This document shows positions 48,462 through 61,973 of a stretch of DNA of 64,000 nucleotides, piece after piece. Within the stretch, counting starts at the first letter, position 1; each line of letters starts with the position of its first letter. Both the position numbers and the translations under genes were made by a program. Location of the stretch: NCBI RefSeq assembly GCF_029227915.1, contig NC_079878.1, forward strand, positions 11,408,001 through 11,472,000. The letters run 5' to 3'. The stretch comes from Hydractinia symbiolongicarpus. Its lineage: Eukaryota; Cnidaria; Hydrozoa; Anthoathecata; Hydractiniidae. The notes beneath the pieces are model-generated. The model had not been told where the DNA came from and searched no databases. It saw nothing but the letters and a program-made list of their open reading frames with translations.

Positions 48462-50556
48462 ATGTGGAGCAAGAAAAGTTTTTTATTCTACTTACTACAA
48501 CTTACAGGTTTGTCTATAAATTCATTTCAAATTTATAATGTAAGATAACTCTGTTTGCTATTTGCTACCTTTTTACATTTCTTCTTTTTTTTAGTTTTAG
48601 GTATTATTCTTGCTCAGAAAGGTAAAATTATGTTAATCCATATTTTACAAACTTTGCTTTTCTTTTGGCAAAATGTCGCTAACAACTTTTATCAATTTCA
48701 TATACATCGTCATTAATGTGGACCAAAAATGTATTTAGGATGCAGGGATGATATGAGCAGTGGGAACTGTTTATTTTATAAAAATCGAGGATACTGTAAG
48801 GTGGCTGATTGGTTGAGAAAACGTTGTACGAAGACATGTGGCTTGTGTGGTAAGTAAAATTAAAAGGTTTATAAGTTTGTGGTCACACATGCCAATAACA
48901 AACCTAACCCATTGTTATTATAATACTAGTTTTTTAATTCCAGGAACATCATCCACAACAAGTCCTGTTGTAACACATGGAACAAGTATTTGTTTGTTTT
49001 GTTTTGTTTTGTTCTGCTTTGTTTGTTTTGTTAGAGGTTGCAATTTCTCTATAATGTCAAAAAGTTTGTGTATGCAAAAGTGTTAAAAACACTCGTTTAG
49101 CTAAAGAAGCATCCTCCACTACGCGCTCGCCAATAAGAACAATAACGAAGATCAAAACAGCATTTACAACAACAACAACAACAACAACAACAAAAACAAC
49201 AACAAGGAAAGCAACACCAACCGCTACATTAACAACTAAAGCGTTTACAAACCCTACATCAACGACACCAAGAGGTTCTTATGTTTGATATTTTATATTT
49301 TATTTAAAGGAATATATAGAAATCATTTACATGTGAGCAGCATGTCTTATTTATGTCAAATTTTTGTTAAAAAGTTAATCCTAACTCGTAGAAATTTGTG
49401 GCCGATCTTTTGCAAAAGGGCGTGTCATCTCTGGAAGGACATCAAAAGCTGGTCAATGGCCGTGGCAAGTTAACCTTAAAACTAGAGGACACTCCACCTG
49501 CGGTGGTTCATTAATTACGCCGGAGTGGGTGCTAACGGCTGCGCATTGTGTAAATAAACACAACGCAGAAGAATTAGAAGTTATTCTAGGTATGTAAATC
49601 TTTCCCTAATAAAATTCTTTCTGTCTTTATACACTGTGAATTTTAATGACTATAATAACCAGAGGGTTTAGTTAAAAAGGGGAAATATGCTACTCAAATT
49701 TTTGGAATGAGTGTTGTCCTCGATCAAATACTGTGGTTGTACCAGTGTAGTACTAAATTACCAAAATGATATATGGTTGACTGTAAAATCTTGATAGAAC
49801 CAATAGATTATCTACATAGGTACACACAACTTCTTCTTTAGGTGACCTACATCGATCACGTGTGTCCAACAATGAACAAACTTTCAAAGTCAAGTATTTA
49901 ATTTACCATCCAGATTACGTCAGACCAGATAACGATATTGCTCTCTTGAAATTATCAAAACCAGCAATTCTGAATAAATATGTCCAAACAGTTTGCTTGC
50001 CAGGGAAAAATGAGAAGGTGGCTGTTGGTACTAAATGTTATATTTCTGGTAAGGCCTCCTTCTTGTTGTATCAAGAGTTGTAAAAACAATAATTTTGGAC
50101 TCAAAGTAAAAAATCTTTAAGATATGCTGTGTTAGAGACGATTGATCACATCAAGGCATCACAATTGGAGGCTCGTTGCATGGTTATCTTTTTATCTTTT
50201 ACAATTTAGGTTGGGGCAAGACAAGTCCTGCTGGTTTCTTTGGTTCACAAGAATTGCAACATGCAAGTTTGCTTGTCCTAAATCATACTGAGTGTGAACA
50301 GAGAAATTCAAAACTTGCTCCTGTCACTAACAGAATGATATGTGGCGCTAATAAAGGTTATAATCGACAATCAGGCTGTCATGGTGATTCGGGTGGTCCA
50401 TTTGTGTGTCAGCAAACTGGTGGGAGATGGGTGCTACAAGGCGTTGTTAGTTGGGGGTCACCAAAATGTGATATAAAGCACGGGGCTACTGTTTTTGCAA
50501 AGGTTGCGGCATTTCGTGACTGGATTGATAAACTTGTAAAAAAGTTCAATAACTAA
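48462..50556 (+). CDS. ShKT-linker-S1 serine protease, catalytic triad intact, 8 exons
   Basis: Exons 48462-48507, 48595-48621, 48739-48849, 48944-48985, 49101-49274, 49392-49589, 49842-50048 and 50210-50556 are all split by phase 1 introns, giving 383 residues. A signal peptide (about 1-23) is followed by a ShKT domain (25-61, CRDD to CTKTCGLC), a Thr-rich linker (62-133) and an S1 domain. Activation would be at R144-V145 (GRVISG). The triad is His185 (TAAHC), Asp231 (DNDIALL) and Ser329 (GDSGGP). The residue equivalent to 189 is Ser323, so chymotrypsin- or elastase-like rather than trypsin-like specificity is expected. Exon 2 has tandem acceptors six bases apart; exon 5 could also begin at 49107. 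Confidence 0.9.
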
Positions 50557-51335
50557 AAAAATATAACAAAAACATATATTTAAAAATTTTCTTTAAAAGG
50601 GTTAGATTATGTGTTAAAGGGGGGCGGCCCCTCTATGTGTACACTGTCTGTGATCGTATAGCCCTACAGAAAAAAGATAGGGCGTATCCTAAAATTCCTT
50701 ATGTCGTTTATGTGACTTAGTTAAAAACAGTGACATCAAAAATTTCAAAATGTTGTTCCTGGGTAACAATAAAAAAGATGCAATTATCTAATTAATATCT
50801 AATTAATTTTGTTTTAAAAAATTGGACTTAAATTGCGTATTATTTTAATGTTAGGTCAATCTTCGTGATAGCTATTAAACTCATTTAAATCGACAAAATA
50901 TCAGATAGTATATTAAGCATGTGACAATATAAGAACCGGGACTGTCTAACGATTAAATTAAATGCTTTTCAAGAGCCAATTAGGTCTTTTTTCAAAAGTC
51001 GTATAACCAAAAATGACCATCGTAGAATTTCTTTTTATATCAGATGAAACGGATCCTGCGCTGTTACCTTTCGTTTGACACGATTAAAAAACAAAAGGAT
51101 GTACTTGACCATTGCGTGCATTGGAAAAAAATTGTAGAGACGTTATATCTTTTATAAGTCTAGTAAAGATGAATTCTACGCTTTTTTAGCACTACTATAT
51201 CGGGCCATTTTTGGCTCGTGCAACCCTGGGGGCATAAAGTGAATGCGGGGGACATAAATCACGCTTAAGTGATTATGTTAGCACAATTATAGAACGTCCT
51301 AATACGAATTCATTTCAGGTAAAAAAAATATTTAA

Positions 51336-51633
51336 TGACGTCATAAGGATTAAAAATGACGTCACGCATACATGAAATAAACTATGTTCCTCTTTATGCC
51401 TTATTTTTTTACGTATTCATGATGTTGCGGCTGTAATTTTTGCTGCACTAGTGTACTATATACCAATTTTACATGAAAAGTAAGTCTTAATGACGTCATT
51501 GAATAGGCAATGACGTCATAACTGCAAGAAAGTTTGCTATTTTAAGAATACACTTATGCCATTATATTTGATACATATAAAGAATATTGCATTTATAGAT
51601 GGTTGTGGTAAGAAAAGCAATGTAATGACGTCA
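51336..51633. promoter_or_regulatory. cluster of five perfect CRE palindromes
   Basis: TGACGTCA occurs at 51336, 51357, 51491, 51511 and 51626, plus a half-site at about 51650. CREB/ATF/bZIP proteins bind this 8-mer. The flanks (AATGACGTCAT) are similar, so the cluster may be an enhancer or part of a repeat. It lies between the active protease and the pseudoprotease genes. Confidence 0.5.
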
Positions 51634-52317
51634 TTGAGATTAGAACCAACGTCATTTAAGTCGGATTAATATTTACCTCAAACATGGTACGTATTTTATC
51701 CTTAGTACCCATGAAAATCATCAGAAACCTCTTGGCAACCGCGTGATGACCAACATACACGTAAGAAATATTTATATAACAAATGTATCATTTTAAGCCA
51801 TCACGTTAATGTCAGCCATTTTTAAAATGCAAATATATTTACCCTGTCCTAATAATGCAATATCCACAAAGTGTCAAATTTTTGACAAGTCCCACTTAAA
51901 GTTAGGAAAATTTACGCAATTTCAACAGTGAATCACGTGACCAAGAAAAGCTATACCTAGTCAAACAGGCCGGAGCACTTTGTAACAAACGAAATTGTTT
52001 GCTTTGATAAATTCTGTTCTAAAAACAAAAATATTTTTTGCAAAAATTTAAAAAATAAAGGGGAACTCGCCACTATCCATAGAAGATGTACGATTAGCAG
52101 TATTCATTACAACTTTCAGTACAATTCTCATTCTTTATAGTTCACAGCGAATCAAAATATCTTGGTAAGATTACAAGTATTGATACTGTAATTCATTCTT
52201 TTTGACTGTCAGCAAATAAAGTAATTGATGACTTTCCAAGGCATGACCATCGGAGATACCATCGTGATGGTATAGCATTTGACATGTACTCCTAAGGTTG
52301 CCAGAGTTTGAACTACG

Positions 52318-52515
52318 TAGAAAGGGTCTTAAATCATACTGAGTGTGATAGTGGATAGAGTACCTACTCCAGGTCACTTTCTCTACTCTTTTAATATAGT
52401 ATCATTTGGAGCCATCTACGGACCACTCATTGGCTGATGTTGACAGAAACACAAGTTATAACTATAACACACATTAAGCGGTTAACAGACAATCAGGCTT
52501 GTGCGACATCGCAAA
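52318..52515 (+). pseudogene. relic of an active-type protease last exon
   Basis: TAAATCATACTGAGTGTGA at 52330 is identical over 19 bases to 50279-50297 in exon 8 of the active protease (codons LNHTEC). Further on, GACAATCAGGCTTGTGC near 52490 resembles the codons for RQSGCHG before the active Ser. The part between is replaced by unrelated sequence with a SINE-family-2 motif. This suggests a destroyed tandem copy on the plus strand. Confidence 0.4.
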
Positions 52516-52634
52516 AATTAAAAGAACAGGTAATATGGACTGGACACAAATATAATGAGAACCACCAAAAATGATAAATAACAATTGAAACAAAAAGATT
52601 TATTGACAATAATAAGATTGATATAAATCAATAA

Positions 52635-55600
52635 TTACACAAATCTGTCAATCCATTGACGAAATGCTGACACTCGCGCAAAGACTGAGTAAGCATCGGA
52701 AGCCGAACACCGTGGAGATCCCCAACTAAATACTCCGTGCAGTGTCCAACGTCCATCCGCAGCCTGACAAACAAACGGTCCACCATTATCTCCGAAGCAA
52801 CCAGAAGCCATGTTTTCACCAGTTGCACATAACATTTGAGGAGTTATTGGAACGTACTTAGAGTTGGATTTTTTGCATTTACCATACTCTACGATGGACA
52901 ATTTTCCATGATGCAATTCTCTGACATGATTTCCCGGTTGAGTAGATTTTCCCCAGCCTTAAAAAATCATAAATGTTGAATGATATGTTAATCCTCATAA
53001 CCTCCGTTATTTTAGGTTATAGATATAGATTAGTTTTCCTTTGTCACAAGGAAATTAAAAACCACACTTCAAGTAATGATTTTCAAATATAATTTTAGCA
53101 GACGTCAGCATTTTTCCTTCCCATTCTCGAAGATGGCATATATTTTTAACAAATATATGCTTGAGAATTGTTGAAGTTAATAATAATTTTGATATTTCGC
53201 ACGATATTTTACACGATATTTTACACGATATTTCGCACGATATTTTACACGATATTTTACACGATATTTTACACGATATTTTACACGATATTTTACACGA
53301 TATTTTACACGATATTTTACACAATATTTCACACGATATTTTACACGATATTTTACACGATATTTTACACGATATTTTCCACGATATTTTACACGATATT
53401 TTAAACGATATTTTACACGATATTTTACACGATTTTATTTATTCAGTCTTATTATTCTACTAATTTGAGTCGCCAATTAAACAAAAGAGCAAAAATAGTT
53501 TAAATTTTTAATGCAATACAGTTTATTTAGAGCAAATGTTACCTGGAGGAGTACCTTTTTACTAACTGGAATGGAAATGGATAATTGTATAGGACGACAA
53601 GCTTAAAATTGAAAAATGAAATAAGGATCAAGTAGGCACATAGTAACCCCCTCGGACGTCAAAGGGTGTTAAAAGCAATGACCTAAACTATTTAAACTAT
53701 ATAAAACGTAAGAATCCACAATTAAAAATTTTCGATAAATAAGAGCATTAATTTATCGATAAATTTAAAAAATATAAACTAGTGCTTTCGAAAATGGGCG
53801 TGGCATACCAAATTTTTTCCTTTTTATTCCAAAAGGATGGATCAAAGTGATTTCGCCGCGTCAATTTCGAACCCCTTGCAAACTAATTTTTTCAATTCAT
53901 GCTAACAGGAGAACAAAGATGCATGACCAGAATATGTACGACGACGAAAACCTGAGGACCAGAATGTGTACGGGCGACCTGTGGATTCTAAGGGCTAAGG
54001 CATTCAGATAAATAATGAGCATTAAAAACTTATTTACCAGATAAATAACACCTCCCTGCTTTTCCAGGTTTCGTTCCTTGCTGTGGCAAACATATAGGTT
54101 TTACGTATTTATTTAAACGTGCAGGTTTTGACAATCTTATCAATGCAATGTCGTTGTTTAAATTTGTTGGTTGGTTATATTTTCCATGCGTTTCAAAATG
54201 TGCAGCAGAAATTATTTGCTCATTTCCAGAGGGTACTTCGCGATGATGTTCTCCTAGAAAGTAAAATAATAATTTTAATATTCACTTACCTATTCCACAA
54301 ATTTTTTTACCTTACATTGCTATGGTTGCTCATATGGTGACAGATCAGTTTAAATTTTTTAATTTTTTAAAAATTTTTTATGGAGTGCTTAGAACGGGCT
54401 TTTTGGGTACTCCCAAAAACTGGGGGAGGGGAGGGGGTGGAGTAAAAAAGTCTCTTCCCCCACCTTCCGAAAGATTTAGAAACATCGTTTTGCACAAAAC
54501 TTGACACACGGACAGTTAAGGCAAAAGAATTCAAGAGATGTCATCAAATCAAGACTAAGCATAAGAAAGAGAGAAACATGTACTGACACTCGATTTAGAT
54601 TTTGAAAATCACTTGATAAATGCATAAAAGGCTGTAAAATTGTTAAAAAGGATATAAAGAAAAATGTCCGAATTTTTTACTAATTATTTATTGCGTCCCA
54701 TGAAATCAGGCGGGACGTCATATCAACTTTTTTGTCTTTTTTAAAACTAACTAAAAGTGATGCAGAGAAATATCCTTGTTCAAATACAAGGGTTTTCGCC
54801 ACCCCATCCCACCCTGCTCCATCCCATCACCAGTTATTACTCAAGAGGACACATTAAAGTCGCCAATGAATCTCACAAAAAAATAATGTTTTAGCATTGT
54901 GAGAATGTTAGCCATCTGGAAAAGTACAAGGTCAATCCATCTGAATCAAAGATAGTAGCTGACTGAATGTTCTGTCATATAAAAAACTAAGATTATAGGT
55001 ACATTTAACTGTTAAATCACAAAATACTTCCATAAAAAGAAAAATGATCTATTTACAGGCCTTCCTCTAAAAAGCATTTTAAGGGTATACAATCGAACCC
55101 CAAAAGATGTTTCTAAAATGTTTATATATAGTTCATTTCTAGCTCATCTTAAACTTCAAGTAAGCTGATTTATCAAAAGAGAAGCAGAGATAAAGACTAC
55201 AATATAAAAATAATATATTGAAAAACAATAATTGTGTTATATTATGTGTTCCTTATATCACAGTAATCTAGATTCGTATCTTACCTAGTACTACTTTAAT
55301 GGAAGACACTGATATGCGATCAATGCATTGTGCGGCCGTTAGTACCCACGTCGGTGATATGAGCACTCCACCGCAGATAAAAACATCGTCTCTTAGTAAA
55401 GCTGCTTGCCAAGGCCATTCTCCTGGTTTGGAAATGTTTCCATTGATAATCCGAGCACTTCTTATCGAGGATATCCCACACAATGCTAAATGTGAGAAGC
55501 ATTAACAGTCATCGTGTGAACATGTTTGTAGAATGAATATACTTTTTCAGGTCAAACCTTACCTTTCGTCGTTGTAGTAATTTTTCTAGTAGTTGCTTTA

Positions 55601-58377
55601 CTTGTTGTTGTTGCTGCTTTTGTTGTTGTTTTTGTTGTTGTTGTTGTTGGTTTTGTTGTTGGTTTTGTTGTTGGTTTTGTTGTCGTTTTCGTTGGCGTTG
55701 TCCCTACAGAAAAAAGCACGTATTACATAATATGAATATTTCAACCAAAATGAAGTTGATACAATGTTTAAAATAGGAGTGACGGACAGGAGGATATATC
55801 TGTCTTCTTCCAGCACGTTTTTTTGAAATGTTTTTTAGAAATCTTCTTTATGTTATTCAGTATTTTTTGTCACCAAAGTATATATTCAAGTTATACATCA
55901 CACGAAGTTGCGATCATATTGCAAATACTTTTTACTTAAAAATTATATCAACTTTAAACGTCACAAAGAATTAGTTTGATATATGTTCTGCACATCAACA
56001 AACACGATAAATAAAGTTATTTTTTTAATCCTCAAAAAAATAAGAAGATAAGTATACCAAACATATCAAAAAACGTAAAAAATTGTGCCGGTCTTGACAA
56101 AGATGTTGGCGTTTTACAAGCTTAATGCTTAGGAAAGCCACTTAGGACAATATACCCTGTTAAGACTCGTAGAGGAGAAACTTATTGCAACTAATCTGAG
56201 GCTTCCGATCCACATTGTTTACGTGTAGGGTTTATTTAGGCCTATGGCTTAGTCCTATAAATTCTAAACCTTTTGCTAAATATAAACCCTATATATTACT
56301 TTTATGTACTTTGCATGACTACAGCCCAACAACATATTATCTTCCAAAAGGTACATGCCAACCAAAACGCGGACTGGAGTTTAGTCTACTTGATATTGAC
56401 AGCAAATCTCAAAATTGGAAATGCCCATTTAAAAACCTCAAGGTGACTTGGTTGAAGATATCCGAGCTAAATCGGGCAAAAAAGCCTCACAATTAGACTG
56501 TTATAAGTCCTGAGGATAACGTTGCTGTAAAAAGAGCTCCTATGTTTCGTAAAGAGAATGAATTAGTCTGCCCAACGCTACCAAACATAAACCGTCTGGG
56601 TCCCTTCCTCAGTCACAAATTGTAGCTTAAGTTTTGAGAAGCTAAATATGTGTTGATTTTATTGTTTAAATAGGTTACGTCTATGTAAAACAGAAATGTG
56701 CACAAAAAATACTTAATACTTACATTTACCGCAATTGTCACATAAAGCACGGCATTGTATCTGTATCAATGGAGCTGCGCACACAAGTTCTTTTACGCCT
56801 TTAGTATAATAGTCGCATTGTGGTGGATCAACACATGCTAAAAAATACTACCCTAATGAATAGTTTGAAATATACATATAAGTAACATAGGACTAGAATA
56901 AAACCTTTTTAAAAAGTAGGAAGTGGAGATTCAATCCAAGTCAAATTTAAAAGCCAGTAATGATTAAGAAACATTTTTGCACCAACCTGGTTTTGTAATT
57001 GTTGGTTGTCTTGTAGTTGTTCCTAAAATAGAATAAAAAAGTTTGCCAAATATTTTGACCTTTTTTTTCTTAGTTGTTTGACAATTCATTACAAATATTT
57101 ACGATGTAAAATTTGAGTACAAGTTTAGAGGAATCGAAGCAATTAATTTTCGAAAATTCTGCCTTGAATTATATTGACTCCTTGGTTTTTGTTCTTTTTT
57201 TAAAAAAACAAATGTGTCTTTTATTTAGCAAGCCTTTTTGTTTTTATATTAAATTATTTCAATAAGAAAGTTTATCACACAAAAGAGGTTTCTTAAACAA
57301 AATAACCGCGTGCCAGTATCATATGATGAAGTAAAGAATGGTGCAATGTTAATGATTTTCTCTTTTTTTGCCAAAACAAGCGCAAGAAACACATTTAAAG
57401 ACGGTATCATTTACAGAACCAATTATTGCAATTTCGCAAATCTTGTGCATGTCGATATTTAAGGGAGCATCAAGCATAAGGCCCGTGTTTCCCACAACAA
57501 CGAGACTAAGAATTGCTAGAAAAATAAGAACAATGGAAGGTTTGCAATATAATTGATTTTCCCTTTATTTACCGAAACAGACGCAATAAACATGAGAAAA
57601 GACAGAATATTTCATAAAACCATGTGATGCAAGTTTGCAAAGTGTATTAAAAATGCTCAAAATATATGAACAAAAGAAAAAACATTTTCGGGCTTAACAA
57701 GTGAAAAAATATAGGAATACCTCAAGAACCTGGTTCTAAGAAAAGTAAGCCAATAAAAAGTACAATTTCTGTTGCCTGTCATACTAACCACATAATCCAC
57801 ATGACTTTTGACAATAGTAACGTACATCACTGTTGGTTTGACAATTTTGGATGTGATATTTACAATTTACGCTTCTGTCTCGACAAACTAAAAAACAAAT
57901 ATGGCAAATATTATTTGAGTTGTGATGTTCTTGTCAGACAAAAATATCAAAACGAAAAAAATATATCACATTCTAAAAGACTTCGGTGCGATAATTTTAT
58001 CAGGTTTAAAAGCCATAAAATATAATTCCAAAATTGAACGACCCCATAATTTCATGTTCGTTTCATTAAAATCTTCTTTAGCAAATTAAAATCAAGAGCA
58101 GGAATTATTAAAACTTTTTTAATGAAATAGACGACTTAGACTACCACGTCACAGGGAGCAAACCATAAAAATTAATTTACCGTGAATTTGGTTCATATGG
58201 TTTTTTTTTGAAAATTCAGTTATGTAAAATATGGAAAATAAGTTTCAGAATTCGAAAAGAAAAATGTAATCACTAACCAGTTGGCGATGTGCGTCGTCTA
58301 AATCTGATTCGAAAAAATATTTCTTGACTGTAGTGAATTAGGCAAATCACCAAAAGAAACGTTTTCAATTTGAACAT
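52635..58377 (-). CDS. pseudoprotease A: two ShKT domains, Thr linker and inactive S1 domain, 8 exons
   Basis: Exons 58377-58278, 57887-57789, 57022-56987, 56837-56730, 55703-55563, 55485-55285, 54253-54038 and 52957-52635 have correct splice ends and all introns are phase 1, giving 407 residues with no stop. A signal peptide is followed by a basic stretch, ShKT1 (34-67), a short linker, ShKT2 (79-115), a Thr/Lys/Pro linker (115-162) and an S1 domain (162-407). A cleavage-like site remains at R173-I174 (ARIING). His57 is Gln214 (TAAQC) and Ser195 is Asn358 (GDNGGP); Asp102 is kept as Asp263. It should therefore lack peptidase activity. Known serine protease homologues act as cofactors, binders or decoys; its role here is unknown. 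Confidence 0.9.
53191..53437. repeat. 12-bp minisatellite (ACACGATATTTT)n, about 20 copies
   Basis: A highly regular 12-bp array with few variants (TTCGCACGATAT, TTTCCACGATAT, TTTAAACGATAT). It lies in the last intron of pseudoprotease A. It reads open in several frames only because 12 is a multiple of 3. Confidence 0.95.
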
Positions 58378-61300
58378 TGTAAGGCTGAAACGTCACGTAG
58401 ACTCAATGATAATATCTTTTGAAATGAAACTTGAAACTATTTAAATAATTATATAATTGAAGAAAGTGTGTTTGTTTATTTTACAAACGAAACATTGAAA
58501 GTTGTTCTATGACTAGTGCCTCCAACTCCTCAGGCGTATGTTGGTATCAGCGATTTTCAATTAATTTTCTTTTTTAAGAATATTTATCGAGCACTCAAGT
58601 GGGTGGCAAATGTTTTATATAAAAAATCGGTTTTTTCACGTTGTTGTGCAGCTGGTACAATTTTAAAAGATCTTTTTGTACAAATAATACATCATTTTAA
58701 ATTTTATCTTCATAATTGCAGTTACCTGCACGGATGGTTTATAAGTATTACAAAACATATTGTCATTTAAAAAGGTTGTAATGTATTATCCTATCCAAAA
58801 TTAAATCCAGTGTAATGACTAAAAGCCCATTTTTTGACAGTGACTAACTGGAGACAAACGTTTGACATTGCTGAAAAATTGAACGAAATTATAGGACTCT
58901 GTGAGAGAAAATTGGAGTTTTCTAATTTGATATAAGATCTGCCTTGTACAGCTAAAGGTATCTAAAGCTCTAATATTTCAGCAACAACAGATGGAAAAAA
59001 TATGTTGTTTTTTTGACTTGTTGAGGGATGTAGTCCAACTAACCTATTTAGCACACCACACTTCAACTCAAACATGTTTTTTTTGGTGATTGATTTTGTT
59101 AATGTTGCTCTTTGATATAAACAAAGTAAACTTTTGTAATCATCGGGTGAACTGTAAATGTTTTCATCATGTATTCTTTGGGCCTGGACACCCTACCCAA
59201 CCTCCAGAGTGACCAGTCAAATTTGACTGATCAATTCATCGTCCGACTATTGGCCGTTGTCCTAACATGGAACAGCACAGTGACATACAGTTACACGCCG
59301 ATAAAGCATCAAATTCTCCCGTTTATTGTTTGTATATGAACTATATTTATAATAAATTCTGACCAATAAAAAAACGCATATTTTGTTATACATTTTCTGT
59401 AAAATCAATTCCCACTATCCTTAACAAAAGGATCATTCAAGATCTATTTCTTTCATTATGTACCTTTCTTGTTTGTATAGGAACAATATATATAATAAAT
59501 GCTGACCAATAAAAATACGTATATTTTGTTATAACGTGTTTCGGGAAAATAAGAAAAGTTACTTTATTCCTAGATTCATAAACGAAAAGATTCTATCCTT
59601 TCCCAATGGAGCATAAATCCAATTTATTTAGACAATATTTGCAGGACAGGATTAAAATACGATGCCAAGTAAAATAACTCCCACTATCCTTCACAAGAGA
59701 AAGCTTAAGAAGTCTTTTAAAAATCTTTAAATAAAACTTGTAGCACTTTCTAGTTATTGTTATGGATACAACTAAAGAAACACTTATCAACACCACTTGT
59801 TTCTGCAAACTATGATCTACAGACACTAGTAACAATTGCGTACGTGATGATATCGTCCTCTGTCACAGAAGTGTGTTTTTAGAGGGGAGATACAGTTATA
59901 GAATTTGCTTCAGAATCAAGAAGGACGGTGGTGTAGCCTGAATAATATATTATTTTGAAATCAGCGATTCAATCTATTTTAAAGTAGAAGGAAATTATAA
60001 ATTATATATTATAGAATATATAATGAATAACGACTTTCTCAGGTAAAATAAAGTTAATAAATGTAATTTAACAAATAAACTTAAATTTTGAGATTTGTGC
60101 ATTTCATAAAGACATGTCAGCGATTCCACAAACAAACCAAAATTGTTTAGTTTCTTTTTTCACACCGGTTTTCGATCTATCCCGACAGTAAAGCACCTGG
60201 GAATTATTTTAATACAAACATTTAATTGGTCCTGTAGCTATTTGTTACCTTGCAGATTAACTATCTGGATGACTAGGGCCCTTCCATGAGATTTGCATGT
60301 GGCTTGCAGCTATCCTAGTGAAACTAATATGGGTAGTTCTGTTATTTCTAAGCCTAGTCTTTATCTACAAAAAGGTTTAACTCCCATGGCAATTAGACTG
60401 TTGCAAAAAAATCTAGTGATATATCTCCATATTTATTTTTAAATAGGCATTTAAATACGTCTTATGTATGTCTTATGTATATGAAAATCAGACGAAAAAG
60501 TCAAACAAGGTCTTCTATAATACACTGGTATCAGACCGTAAAGTAATTTAGAAAAGTACCATGAAAATTAGATATTCAACAAGAGCTGCTACAATAGCAA
60601 CAATTAAAATGAACTTACAACACTGGTCACGCATGAGTAGAAAGGAGGGCGGGTTTTCAAAAGCAACAAGATTATTTTTATGTAAGTAATACGTACTCCG
60701 AACTTGTCAATCTTAAAAAAAAGATTTAAAGCCGTATAATTTAAGTACGCCTTTCTAATAATGAATTTACGTATGCCATGTAAATCGTTCCTTTCATGAC
60801 TAAGGTTTTGGCTACAAACGTAGATTTTGGGAGAGAATCAAGCCATCTATAGCCAGCTAGCCTTATTTATTGCCCTTTTTTTAAATTTATTGTTCAGTTT
60901 GCTTTAATGACTTCGACGAGACAAAATACCACCTAATCAATTCAACAAACAACGATAGTTCAACATTTATTATTCTGTCTAAAATTGTTAAATATGAAAT
61001 TATGTTAGTAATTGCTTACGTCGTCATTGAGTAGCAATCTCAAAGGTTTTCCCAACCGAAAAAAGCATCAGAGCTATTAGTTCGGCTATTACAAAGTACG
61101 GTGGTTGTTATCCTAGAGTAGGAGGCAATTACAATGAAAGTAATCTTCTTTGTGCAATGATCTCACGTCGACGATTTCGTTATAAACTTTACTTGTATTA
61201 CTCGTACTTGTACATTATTCACGACCGATTTCAACGATTTCAGCCAGAACGAAATACCAATGTACACCAAAAAAGTAGTTTTTTGTGTTTGTCAGAAAGA

Positions 61301-61973
61301 TGTAAAAAGAAGTCACTCAGCCTTCATCCTGGTGTGTGATTAAATTTTGAACTTTCACGGGAACTCATTTTGCAAATTTTAAAATATGTCGGCCGATTCT
61401 TGCTATGACAGGGTATCATCAGGTAATAATCTGTTTTTGTTCAAGCTAAAGTTGCGGGAAAGTTATACATTACATCCGAAACGGTAACACTGTGTGCGCT
61501 TCTCTTGCGACATACTGTATACCTTTTACTACAGCGTTCCACCTAGAAATGCAGCAAGGCTTTTCTGTACTTTGGCGCTTAACCTGACGTTTAATATTTC
61601 ATTACTGGTAGCTTAACACGTCGCTTTAACGCTTTGTTTCTTTCTTAGTACTTTGTAAAGCCAGATAAAATTGTTTTTAACGTGTTTAACATTCTTAACA
61701 CAAAATGTTGTCTCAAAAAATGTAAATTTAAACATAAACAAAGATGTCGGTTTTCCAACCTGAAGCAATTAAAAGCTTCCAGCCCACTCGGTCGGGACTC
61801 CCATTTCATAAACTTTAAATCTAATAGAGATATTAGATTGTTAAGGTAAACTAAAATTAACTTTTGGTAGCAGTAGTACACCAAAAAAGAACCAACCCAA
61901 TTATAAGCAATATCAGCTTGATTACAAGGTAGAAAAAAATTATTGAGAATATAAGATTTATATAAATCGATAA
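58378..61973. other. intergenic between pseudoprotease A and B
   Basis: About 3.6 kb with no supported gene. The promoter of pseudoprotease A should lie just above 58377; no clear TATA box is assigned. A local direct repeat is listed separately. Confidence 0.5.
59328..59534. repeat. local direct repeat, period about 143 bp
   Basis: The 60-bp block around CTGACCAATAAAAA (59328-59390) recurs at 59471-59534 with few changes. A following CCCACTATCCTT motif recurs near 59410 and 59682. Confidence 0.7.

Noticed and set aside
53161-53463. Open frames of repeating HDIL or CKIS residues on both strands
   Set aside because: They are translations of the 12-bp minisatellite, which stays open in several frames because 12 is divisible by 3.
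52635-55485. Pseudoprotease A as a decayed pseudogene because both catalytic residues are lost
   Set aside because: All eight exons are open, correctly spliced and in phase, with cysteines kept, so neutral decay is not supported by the sequence.
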